Below, in pieces: positions 28,021 to 35,717 of a stretch of DNA of 64,000 bases. The notes beneath the pieces are model-generated. The model was not told the DNA's origin and searched no databases. It worked only from the letters and a program-made list of their open reading frames with translations. How positions within the stretch are numbered: position 1 is the stretch's first letter; every line of letters begins with the position of its first letter. Source of the DNA: HR10 sp964615335. GTDB lineage: Bacteria > Acidobacteriota > Blastocatellia > HR10. Location: contig CAZTMT010000011.1 in assembly GCA_964615335.1 (NCBI GenBank), positions 1-64,000 of the forward strand, read 5' to 3'. The position numbers and the translations under genes were made by a program.

Positions 28021-28260
28021 TCAGAGAGGTTCCGAGGGGCCTTTCCGCCAACGGCCGATGCGCTTATACGTGACAGCAGCACTGCCCGTCATCTGGGCGG
28101 TCATCTCCATCAAGCGGATGGAGGCAACGACCAAGAAGCGCCGTCTAATCTCAGCCACCTTCTCCACTGCGTGCTGGTCACCAAACGGCAGGGGCATGAA
28201 GGAGTCGGCGAGGCTCTCCGTAATTATGTTCGAACCTTTGCAGACTTGACAGAATCGGAA
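28021..28260 (-). pseudogene. Possible transposase N-terminal remnant
   Basis: Read on the minus strand this stretch is open and protein-like: ADSFMPLPFGDQHAVEKVAE, IRRRFLVVASIRLMEMTAQM and VTYKRIGRWRKG, then a stop. The style recalls the N-terminal region of DDE transposases (YKRI-type helix), but no catalytic part or inverted repeats are visible and no start with ribosome site exists. The upstream end is arbitrary. The rest of the gap (27717-28020) shows no gene, only an isolated TATAAT on the minus strand at 27864-27869. Confidence 0.3.
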
Positions 28261-28274
28261 ATAAGGTCTAAAAT
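28246..28274 (+). promoter_or_regulatory. Strong sigma-70 promoter of the NicX-like operon
   Basis: TTGACA (28246-28251) and TAAAAT (28269-28274) are exactly 17 bases apart, with the start codon about 46 bases downstream. This is the best sigma-70 promoter I see in the window. Confidence 0.75.
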
Positions 28275-28281
28275 TAGACCT
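28264..28281. promoter_or_regulatory. Palindromic operator over the -10 box
   Basis: AGGTCTAA-AA-TTAGACCT is a perfect 8+2+8 inverted repeat that covers the TAAAAT -10 box and the expected transcription start. A repressor bound here would block polymerase. The GGTC..GACC core is compatible with FadR-type GntR proteins, one of which is encoded at 49664. Confidence 0.6.
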
Positions 28282-28320
28282 CCCATAGGGAAGGCGAACC
28301 GATAGGGAGGGAAAGGACAG

Positions 28321-29364
28321 ATGAGGCCGGAGGTACCAATAACGCTAGAGCCATTAATTGCTACACTACAAGCAGAATTCAGGCTGTGTCAGGTACAGGA
28401 GTCAGAGACGTGCGCCGTACTGTCAGATGAGGGAACACGTGCGGATCTACTCCTAGCGGCAGTTGAGGCCCTTCGGAGGCTAAAGGCGAATGTGTTCAAG
28501 ATGGAACTCATCGAGGGGCAGCACGACTCACACCATCGTGAGAAGATTGGCCAAGGTCGGCTTAACCAAATCAAACCGGCTCTCACAGCCCTTCAACAAT
28601 CCTCATTCATTGTCGACCTCACAACGGCCTTCGGAGGATTGATTCATGACCCAGCACGTGATGCACTCTTAGCCGCGGGGACTCGAATTCTTCATATCGC
28701 CGAGCACCCGGATGTACTATGCCGATTACTTCCAGATGTTCAATTGCGTGCCCGGGTTGAGCAAGCTGTCGCCAGATTACGGGAGGCATCGATAATGCGC
28801 GTGACCTCCGAGGCGGGGACTGCTTTGACCGTGCGACTGGAAGGTGCGGTGGTGAATGGACTTTGGGGATACACTGACACGCCGGGGCGACTGGACGTTT
28901 TCCCAGCAGGATTTGTAGCAGCCTATCCAGCAGCCAGCACGGTCAACGGCAAGGTGGTCCTGAACACAGGAGACATCGACCTCAATTTCAAACGATTTAT
29001 TGATGGACCGGTTGAGCTAACGATCGAAGACGATTTTATTACGCGCATTGAGGGGGACTCGATCCACGCCCACTTGATGCGGGAGTACATGGCCCGCTGG
29101 GGAGAAAGAGATGCATATGCTACATCCCATGTCGGCTGGGGCTTAAATACCAAAGCCCGTTGGGAGAACTTTGCTCTGTTACCGGCCCATGAGACCGAGG
29201 GTATGGAAGCTCGGGCATTTGCTGGGAACTTTCTTTTCTCCAGCGGAGCAAATCGCTTTGTCGGACGTCACTCACAATGCCACTTTGATATTGCCCTGCG
29301 AAACTGCAGCGTTTATCTGAATGATGTCCCTGTCGTTGTGAACGGAAATCTGGTGGAGGCGTAA
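28321..29364 (+). CDS. NicX-like 2,5-dihydroxypyridine 5,6-dioxygenase
   Basis: A 347-residue protein of the aminopeptidase-T-like fold to which the Fe(II) dioxygenase NicX belongs. Agreement from memory with NicX is strong along the whole length: GTRILHIAEHPDVL, GYTDTPGRLDVFPAGF, SHVGWGLNTKARW and FLFSSGANRFVGRHSQCHFD. Proposed NicX metal ligands His265, His318 and Asp320 correspond to His270, His321 and Asp323. NicX opens 2,5-dihydroxypyridine to N-formylmaleamate. GGGAGGG precedes the ATG. First gene of a four-gene operon. The substrate may be a related ring, since upstream nicotinate hydroxylases are absent here. Confidence 0.8.
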   Translation: MRPEVPITLEPLIATLQAEFRLCQVQESETCAVLSDEGTRADLLLAAVEALRRLKANVFKMELIEGQHDSHHREKIGQGRLNQIKPALTALQQSSFIVDLTTAFGGLIHDPARDALLAAGTRILHIAEHPDVLCRLLPDVQLRARVEQAVARLREASIMRVTSEAGTALTVRLEGAVVNGLWGYTDTPGRLDVFPAGFVAAYPAASTVNGKVVLNTGDIDLNFKRFIDGPVELTIEDDFITRIEGDSIHAHLMREYMARWGERDAYATSHVGWGLNTKARWENFALLPAHETEGMEARAFAGNFLFSSGANRFVGRHSQCHFDIALRNCSVYLNDVPVVVNGNLVEA

Positions 29365-29369
29365 AGAGT

Positions 29370-29948
29370 ATGACCCAACGTCCAATTTCCGATTTGGGCT
29401 CCTTCGTCGCCGTGGCCAAAACGATCATTGCCCAAGCGCACGATCCCAAGATGATCCCGGTCATGCTGAAGCCCCATCTCGAACAGCTGCTGCGCCAGGG
29501 CGATTGGCTCGATGAACGCTATCGGCAGCCGAATCCAAAGACATTTGCCGTGTACACTCTTCACCGGGAACCGGATGACACACTGCTCGTTATGTCGGCT
29601 GTCTTTCTTCCCGGCCAGGGGACTCCGGTGCACGATCACGGTGTATGGGGGATGTATGGCGTGCTGGAGAACGCGACTGAAGACACTCGCTATGAACGTA
29701 TTGATGATCAAAAACAACCCGGCTTCGCCCAGCTGAGAATAGTGGAACAACGAATGGTGCAGCAAGGAGAAGTAATGATTTCTTATCCGCCAGATCGAGA
29801 TATTCATCGCGTTGTCAATCGGACGGAGAGACCAACGGTAGAGATTCACGTCTATGGAGCTGATCTGGCCAGAGTGCGACGACACGTCTATGATCTAGAG
29901 ACAGGAGCGGTTCGGGTCATTCAATCGCGCGTACCTGTTTCTCGGTAA
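29370..29948 (+). CDS. Cysteine-dioxygenase-type cupin protein
   Basis: A 192-residue single-domain cupin. The likely iron site is PVHDHGVWGMYGVLENATED (HxH with a downstream Glu replaced by the Gly/Val pattern of thiol dioxygenases) and DIHRVVN. The overall layout matches the CDO / 3-mercaptopropionate dioxygenase family, which oxidises thiols to sulfinates; here an aromatic or aldehyde role is also possible. It starts five bases after the NicX-like gene, whose end holds its GGAGG site. Confidence 0.65.
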   Translation: MTQRPISDLGSFVAVAKTIIAQAHDPKMIPVMLKPHLEQLLRQGDWLDERYRQPNPKTFAVYTLHREPDDTLLVMSAVFLPGQGTPVHDHGVWGMYGVLENATEDTRYERIDDQKQPGFAQLRIVEQRMVQQGEVMISYPPDRDIHRVVNRTERPTVEIHVYGADLARVRRHVYDLETGAVRVIQSRVPVSR

Positions 29949-29980
29949 TCCCTCACCGGAGAGCACAAGAGGAGGAAGAA

Positions 29981-30883
29981 GTGGCCGGATTTCAAGGTAT
30001 TTTCGCACCGCCGATCACACCCTTTGATCACAGAGGCGACCTTGATGAAAGCGCGTTGCGAGACCTGATCGAATACCTGATTCAACAGGGTGTCCACGCT
30101 CTCTTCGCATTGGGTTCTGTAGGGATGGGACCAGTCATGACCCCGGAGCAGCGTCGCCGAGCTGCCGAAATCATTGTGGATCAAGCGCGGGGACGCATTC
30201 CTATTCTCATTCATGTCGGTGCTGCCGATACGCAAACGAGTGTCGCGCTCGCTCAGCATGCCGCTGAACTGGGCGTGGCAGGTATTGCGCTGGTTCCCCC
30301 TTACTATTATCCTCACACAGAATACGAAGTCATTGAACACTATCGAGCAGTGGGAGAAGCGGTTTCGCTTCCCCTGTTCATTTATAACAATCCAGCTTTC
30401 ACGGGGGTCAATATCACGGCAGCGCTGGCTCTGCGACTTCGTCAGGAGGTTCCCACCATCGCCGGTGTGAAGCTGACCGAAGATCAGATGGGAGCGCTCT
30501 TGGACTACCTGCACATTATGCCGTCGACGTTTACAGTGTTAGCCGGGTTTAACTACTATTTGACCGCCACGGTGCCGCTAGGCGTGCGAGGAAGTGTCGA
30601 TCCCCTGTCCATGTTTTTCCCTCGGCAGTATGTGGCGCTCTGGGATGCGATTCAACGACGCGATTTTCAGCGGGCATTCGAATGGCAAGCTCTTTTGAAC
30701 GAGGCAGAAAGAGCTATTTTAGGACTGACGGCAAAGGTCGGACGTGCTGTATACCAGGAAGTGCTGAAGCTGCGAGGGTTCCCCATTCAGATGTATCCAC
30801 GCTGGCGCACCCAGGCGTTGACTGGCGAACAGATTGAAACACTGCGGAGTATTCTTAAAAAGGTGGATGCTCTTGTGTCATAG
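29981..30883 (+). CDS. Dihydrodipicolinate-synthase-family lyase
   Basis: A 300-residue class I aldolase-type TIM barrel with Schiff-base Lys in AGVKLTEDQMG and Tyr in FIYNNPAFTGVNI. The Thr-Thr pair of true DapA is replaced (ALGSVGMGPVM), so lysine synthesis is unlikely; aldolase or hydratase-aldolase action on a ring-cleavage product fits the operon (inference). The start is GTG with GAGGAGG seven bases upstream. Confidence 0.75.
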   Translation: MAGFQGIFAPPITPFDHRGDLDESALRDLIEYLIQQGVHALFALGSVGMGPVMTPEQRRRAAEIIVDQARGRIPILIHVGAADTQTSVALAQHAAELGVAGIALVPPYYYPHTEYEVIEHYRAVGEAVSLPLFIYNNPAFTGVNITAALALRLRQEVPTIAGVKLTEDQMGALLDYLHIMPSTFTVLAGFNYYLTATVPLGVRGSVDPLSMFFPRQYVALWDAIQRRDFQRAFEWQALLNEAERAILGLTAKVGRAVYQEVLKLRGFPIQMYPRWRTQALTGEQIETLRSILKKVDALVS

Positions 30884-31057
30884 CCTGATTCCCGCTAGCT
30901 TCTTCTCGCTCGGCGAGCCCTCATTGGGGCAGGGAGGCTGCTCAGGTCACTCCCAAGCAGGCCTCATGCCCGCATATCAAGTACAGAACATGACGCCCGA
31001 GATGGAACCCCACAGCGCAGTGAGAGCGTGTATTGTATTTGCTGAGGAGGTGTGATG

Positions 31058-32518
31058 ATGGCGTCGTATGAAGTCGCACCACGCTATCATATGCTGATCG
31101 GAGGAGAGTGGGTGGAGAGTGCTTCCGGAGAGGTCCTCAGATCTATCAATCCAGCCACAGAAGAGACGTTGACCGAGATCCCTAATGGCGATGGCCAAGA
31201 CATTGATCGAGCGGTGGCCGCGGCACAGGCTGCCTTTCCTGCTTGGCGAGCGATGGAACCATGGGAGCGGGGGAAATTAGTCGCCGAGTTGGCGCGCCGG
31301 CTGCGAGCTGAGGCTGAGCGACTGGCTTATCTGGACGCCTTGGACAGCGGCAATCCCGTTTCCAGTATGGTAGGAGACGTTCACATGGGAGCTGATCTGA
31401 TGGAGTATTTTGCTGGACTGGCCCGCGAAATCCAAGGCTCGACAATGCCTTTGAAGGATGGGATGAATTATACGCTCCGAGAACCCTACGGAGTGGTTGG
31501 GCGCATCATTCCATTCAACCACCCCATTTATTTTGCCACATCGCGTATTGCCGCGGCGCTGGTGGCCGGCAACACAGTGATCTTGAAACCTGCTGAACAG
31601 ACATCGGTGACAGCGCTCGAGTTCGGTCGGATCATCACGGAAGTTCTCCCCCCTGGCGTCGTCAATATCGTCACCGGCGAGGGTCCACGAGCCGGGGCGG
31701 CATTGGTGGCTCATCCGAAGGTCAGGCGGATCGCCTTCACCGGCTCGGTCGAAACAGGACGGCAGATCCTCCGCGAGGCTGCTGAGCAGATCAAAGTAAT
31801 TACGCTAGAACTGGGCGGGAAGAATCCGATGATCATCTTTCCCGATGTGGACGCCGAGAAAGCCGCCGCAGCTGCTGTCCAGGGCATGAACTTCCGTTGG
31901 TGTCAAGGACAATCGTGCGGCTCCACCTCGCGCGTTTTCATCCATCGCACGCAGCACGATCGTTTTGTCGAAGCGCTCGTGGCCGCTGTGAAGCAAATCC
32001 AGGTGGGACTCCCGATCGATCCCGCAACAGAAATGGGCGCGCTCGTCTCACGCGAACAATACGACAAGGTGATGAGCTATGTGGAGCTCGGGAAGAGAGA
32101 GGGCGCGAAACTGGTGTATGGGGGCACGCGACCGAAGGGCTCTGAGTTCACGCGCGGATATTTCCTGAAACCAACGGTATTCGATCAGGTGAGACCGGAT
32201 ATGCGTATCGCCCAGGAGGAGATCTTTGGACCAGTGCTTTCAGTGTTGACATGGGATACTGAAGAACAACTTGTGGCAGACGTCAATAATATCAGCTACG
32301 GGCTGACCGCCGCCATACTCAGTCACGACCTGTCTGTGGCGATGCGCATGGCCGAGCGCGTGGAAGCTGGCTATGTGTGGATTAACGGCAGCAGTCGCCA
32401 CTGCGTGGGCGCGCCGTTTGGCGGGCAAAAGCAGAGTGGATTTGGGCGCGAAGAATCCTTCGAAGAACTGCTGAGCTATACGCAAATAAAAAACGTGCAA
32501 CTGTGGTACTCCTTATGA
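31058..32518 (+). CDS. NAD(P)-dependent aldehyde dehydrogenase (1)
   Basis: A 486-residue ALDH. It shows the Rossmann segment IPFNHPIYF, ILKPAEQTSVTAL, FTGSVETGRQI, catalytic Glu in LELGGKNPM and catalytic Cys in CQGQSCGSTSR, and ends with GAPFGGQKQSGFGREES. It probably oxidises an aldehyde or semialdehyde made by the preceding lyase. GTG-ATG-ATG triplets follow GAGGAGG; the second ATG has the best spacing (7). Last gene of the NicX-like operon. Confidence 0.88.
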   Translation: MASYEVAPRYHMLIGGEWVESASGEVLRSINPATEETLTEIPNGDGQDIDRAVAAAQAAFPAWRAMEPWERGKLVAELARRLRAEAERLAYLDALDSGNPVSSMVGDVHMGADLMEYFAGLAREIQGSTMPLKDGMNYTLREPYGVVGRIIPFNHPIYFATSRIAAALVAGNTVILKPAEQTSVTALEFGRIITEVLPPGVVNIVTGEGPRAGAALVAHPKVRRIAFTGSVETGRQILREAAEQIKVITLELGGKNPMIIFPDVDAEKAAAAAVQGMNFRWCQGQSCGSTSRVFIHRTQHDRFVEALVAAVKQIQVGLPIDPATEMGALVSREQYDKVMSYVELGKREGAKLVYGGTRPKGSEFTRGYFLKPTVFDQVRPDMRIAQEEIFGPVLSVLTWDTEEQLVADVNNISYGLTAAILSHDLSVAMRMAERVEAGYVWINGSSRHCVGAPFGGQKQSGFGREESFEELLSYTQIKNVQLWYSL

Positions 32519-32535
32519 AAGCTTTGCTCATGAAG

Positions 32536-32555
32536 TGAGACGGTATCCCGTCTCA
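32536..32555. terminator. Hairpin between convergent operons
   Basis: TGAGACGG-TATC-CCGTCTCA is a perfect eight-base stem with a four-base loop, 17 bases after the ALDH stop and about 100 bases past the stop of the opposing operon. It probably ends both transcripts; no U tract. Confidence 0.5.
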
Positions 32556-32653
32556 GTCGTGGATCACATGGTCGTAGTGGGCTTCAACATTCCCGAGGTT
32601 ATCGGCTTTTCGGACTGGTCTCTGAGAGCCTCGACATCCGCCTTCTCTCCACT

Positions 32654-33166
32654 TCACAGAAAGATCGCCAAGTTATGTGTCCCCAGGGTTGACTGATCAA
32701 GTAAGATGAGCCGGCGAGACAACCGCCACTGATCATGAACGCGACGCCAGACATCGTGACGCTCGGCTGAGAGAAGGTGAACGGAGTCAGCTTGATTGCG
32801 GTAGGGTAAAATATTCGACACCACGTTGAGCTCATCGGCCCGATGACCCGGGCGAATTCGAATGTTGGTAATGAAGCGGCGCGTGCGCGACGGCGGATTT
32901 TCGGCCCATGCAGAGTCCGTTTCCAATCGCGCTACCCGCGTGCGGAGCGAGTCCCAGGTCTCGTTCAGATGCCAGGCCTCCGAGCTGAATTCCGCGCCTG
33001 CTCGCCGCTCGCGCGTGACCCGGACCGGCATTTGATAGACGATGTCTTCCGTCAGCAGCTCGAACCACTCTCGGAACCGGCCGCTATCGAGTAATTCGGC
33101 TTCATAGACCAAAAAATCGGTGACCTCTTGGTAAAGCTCAGGCGTATGGTTGTAGGGGGTGGTCAT
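32654..33166 (-). CDS. Ring-hydroxylating dioxygenase beta subunit (1)
   Basis: A 170-residue small subunit of the NTF2/cystatin-like fold (FLVYEAELLDSGRFREWFEL, IVYQMPVRVTRE, SRRLILLDQSTLG). These subunits give structure to alpha3beta3 Rieske oxygenases. The start at MTTPYN has GGAGG six bases upstream. It is intact, although the matching alpha gene just upstream has lost its Rieske domain. Last gene of the long minus-strand train. Confidence 0.85.
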   Translation of the reverse strand: MTTPYNHTPELYQEVTDFLVYEAELLDSGRFREWFELLTEDIVYQMPVRVTRERRAGAEFSSEAWHLNETWDSLRTRVARLETDSAWAENPPSRTRRFITNIRIRPGHRADELNVVSNILPYRNQADSVHLLSAERHDVWRRVHDQWRLSRRLILLDQSTLGTHNLAIFL

Positions 33167-33260
33167 AGGCAACCTCCGGCTGTCAAGAGTGTAAGTCGTG
33201 ATCTCACGGCTTGGCACATGAGGCATGCTCGCCAAAGGGGCGATCGAGATCAAGATGAAC

Positions 33261-34366
33261 TCATGGGCTCAGCGCTGGCACGGGGCCTTGAGTCGTCATA
33301 TACTGAAGCCACCGGCGATAGAAGTGTCGTTGAGCGCCTTCCTCATACCGTGGAGAGATGGCCACTCCAGGGCCAGGCCAATCAGAGACAGGGCGAGCTT
33401 GGCCAATCCCGCTCAGTCCCATTTGGTAGTTCAACTGGCCGTTTCGTCGCCCGAAGAAGGTGGTCCCCGCTGTGCGGGTGATCAAGGGCCAAGGGACAGT
33501 ATCATCTTGTTCAAAGATGCCCGAGGGGCCGAAGGTGGTCATGTAGGCTCGATATGAACGTTCGCGGAACTCTTGGGAGACGCCTTTCCAAACCAAGGCC
33601 CAGCTCCAAATCTCCATTTCGTCTGGAGCTCTGGACTGCCACTGTCGGAGCGTCATGAACGTGGTGGGAGGCATCCGCTCCGGCTCGGCCGTCAACGGCA
33701 CGGTGAGGAACGAAAGGTTGGGGAAGATCGTCCCCACGCTGACGCGCGATCGGCGCGCCAGGTCGTATTGTTCCTGACTCACTCGTTCGGGACGAAAGAG
33801 GGCTACTACCTCTTGAGGATAACCCCAGAATTTAGGCCCGGGATCATGGGGATCAGGCGCGATCGAGAAGCTAATGGTGTGCCCATTTCCCGCTTGCACA
33901 TGATAGCCCATCATATTGGCGCGAGGCGGCACCTGAAAGGCGTTGACCTTCCACGCCGACTGATGAAGGAAGAGCGTATGATAATCGTCGCCGGCAAAGT
34001 TATCCGCTGCCACCTTCCAATTGGCTTTCAGAACCCACCGGTGAGGCTGCCCCACCACTTCCATGCCCTCGTCCGTCAGTCCAAACAGGATGTCTAAATA
34101 CCACATCATTCCGGATAGATACTCCCTCAGCGAAGGAGCATCCGGATCCAGCGAAGCAAAGACCAGTCCATGTATGGATTCGACATGCGGAGCGGGAAGC
34201 AGCCCCCATGCCCTTCCGATTCGTGGCCCACAAATATCCACGCTCGGGCAAACACCCGTTCGAGCTCCAGGCGATGGATCTCTGGATCATTGAAAATCCG
34301 AGCAGGGATCAATCCCTGCTCCAGGGATTGATTCATGTCTTGTAAGAACCGTTCGATTTCTTGCAT
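33261..34366 (-). pseudogene. Ring-hydroxylating dioxygenase alpha subunit (1), Rieske domain deleted and frame shifted
   Basis: The gene starts well (GGAGGAGGG before MQEIERF) and reads ELERVFARAWIFVGHESE, the usual entry to the Rieske domain. It then jumps near 34212-34218, in another frame, to GRAWGLLPAPHVESIHGLVF. About 80 residues that should carry CxH...CxxH are missing. The catalytic domain, with the iron motif DNFAGDDYHTLFLH, is otherwise complete to 33261. Without the [2Fe-2S] centre the product cannot receive electrons in the normal way. Recent deletion or assembly collapse are both possible. Confidence 0.8.
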
Positions 34367-34470
34367 GGCACCCTCCTCCTCAGCTTGTGAAGCTAACGTG
34401 ATGTCCAGAGTTTGGATGCGGTCTCGTTCATCCATGCAGGACATGAGAGCCCAAGCAGCCAGCGAGCCCA

Positions 34471-35643
34471 CTAAAGGAACGACTCGCTCGGGAGGCCTAC
34501 GAGCGTCCGACCATAGGCTTCCATCGCGGAGGCGTAATTCAGCGCCACGTGTTGAGCGGCGGTGTGAACATCGCGCCAGATTCGCTGAAGGGGATGCGTA
34601 CGGAAGATGGCGTGGCCGCCCGCGGCGTCAAACACCTGATCGACAGCTTTGACAGCTTGTCGCACCATGTAGGCACGCCAGGCGAAGAAACGCGCCCGAT
34701 CGGAATCGCTCAAAAGGCGTTCGGCATACGCCATGACCTCCTGAGCGTAACGGTACAGCAAGGTCTCCACGGCGTCCATGCGGGCGGACACCTCAGCGAG
34801 CAGTATCTGGGCACTGGCCGTCTCCTTCTGGGGTCGGTCTCTGAACAAAGGCACGCGATCTTTCACATAGCGCTGGAATTCCTCAATGGCCGCTCGTGCT
34901 GCACCAACCACCGGAGCTACTAGTGCGGCACAAAGAGCAGGAATGAAAGGCAATCGGTACAGCGGCCCGGGATTGACATCCTGTCCGGGCGCTTTCCCCG
35001 TCGCCAAGAGCTGACCCAACCGAAACACGCGATGGTGAGGAACAAACACGCCCTCGATCACGACACTATTACTGGCTGTCCCCCTCAACCCCACCACGTG
35101 CCATTCATCTTCAATGCGGTAATCGCTGCGAGGCACAAAGAACATCATATATTCAGGCGCGTCACTGTCTGGCGCCGGCGCCATCGCGCCCACCGCAACA
35201 AAATCGCTCCACGGAACGCCGCTTGCAAATTTCCAATGGCCGCTCAACCAGTAGCCGTTGCCAGCCGGTCGAGCCGTCCCCACAGGAGCGAAGACATCGG
35301 CAAATAGCCGCTCTTTTTGGTCTCCCCACAGCTCCTCTTGAAGTTGAGGGTGGGCATAACCCCCCCACCAGTTATGAATTCCCAGGATCGCGTAGATCCA
35401 ACCCGCGGAAGCATCCCCCCGAGCGATCTCCACGGCAACGCGGACGAAGGTCAGAAGGTCCAGCTCATACCCGCCATATCGCGCCGGTTTGAGGATATTC
35501 AGGAGGCGAGAACGCAACAGCTCCTCGATGGTCTCGGGTGAGAGTTGTCATCGTCTGTCAGCGTCAATGGCGTGGCGAGCCGCCGTCGCGGCTAAGGCGC
35601 GGGCTCTATCCAGAAGCTCTTGGACAGAAGAGCTCTCTCCCAT
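34471..35643 (-). pseudogene. Acyl-CoA-dehydrogenase-fold flavin monooxygenase with in-frame TGA
   Basis: Group D flavin monooxygenase / HsaA-DszC-like protein of about 390 residues (KPARYGGYELDLLTF, SGHWKFASGV, VVGLRGTASNSVVIE). The natural start is the ATG at 35643 with AGGAGG seven bases upstream, giving MGESSSVQELLDRARA. Codon 32 (35550-35548) is TGA in the same frame; the frame continues QLSPETIEELLRSRLL. A CGA-to-TGA change would explain it. Internal restart at a TTG (35517) would remove the first helix. Such enzymes hydroxylate aromatics using reduced flavin. Confidence 0.75.
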
Positions 35644-35717
35644 AGCGAACCTCCTCCTAAAGGTAGGCACCTCTGTGCTGGATGCCCGCCAGCACGTCGG
35701 CGCCATTGTCCCAGCGA

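Noticed and set aside
27973..28305. A 110-codon plus-strand open frame in the gap before the NicX-like gene
   Set aside because: It runs through the promoter and operator, has no ribosome site and no recognisable motif. The opposite strand reads more like protein.
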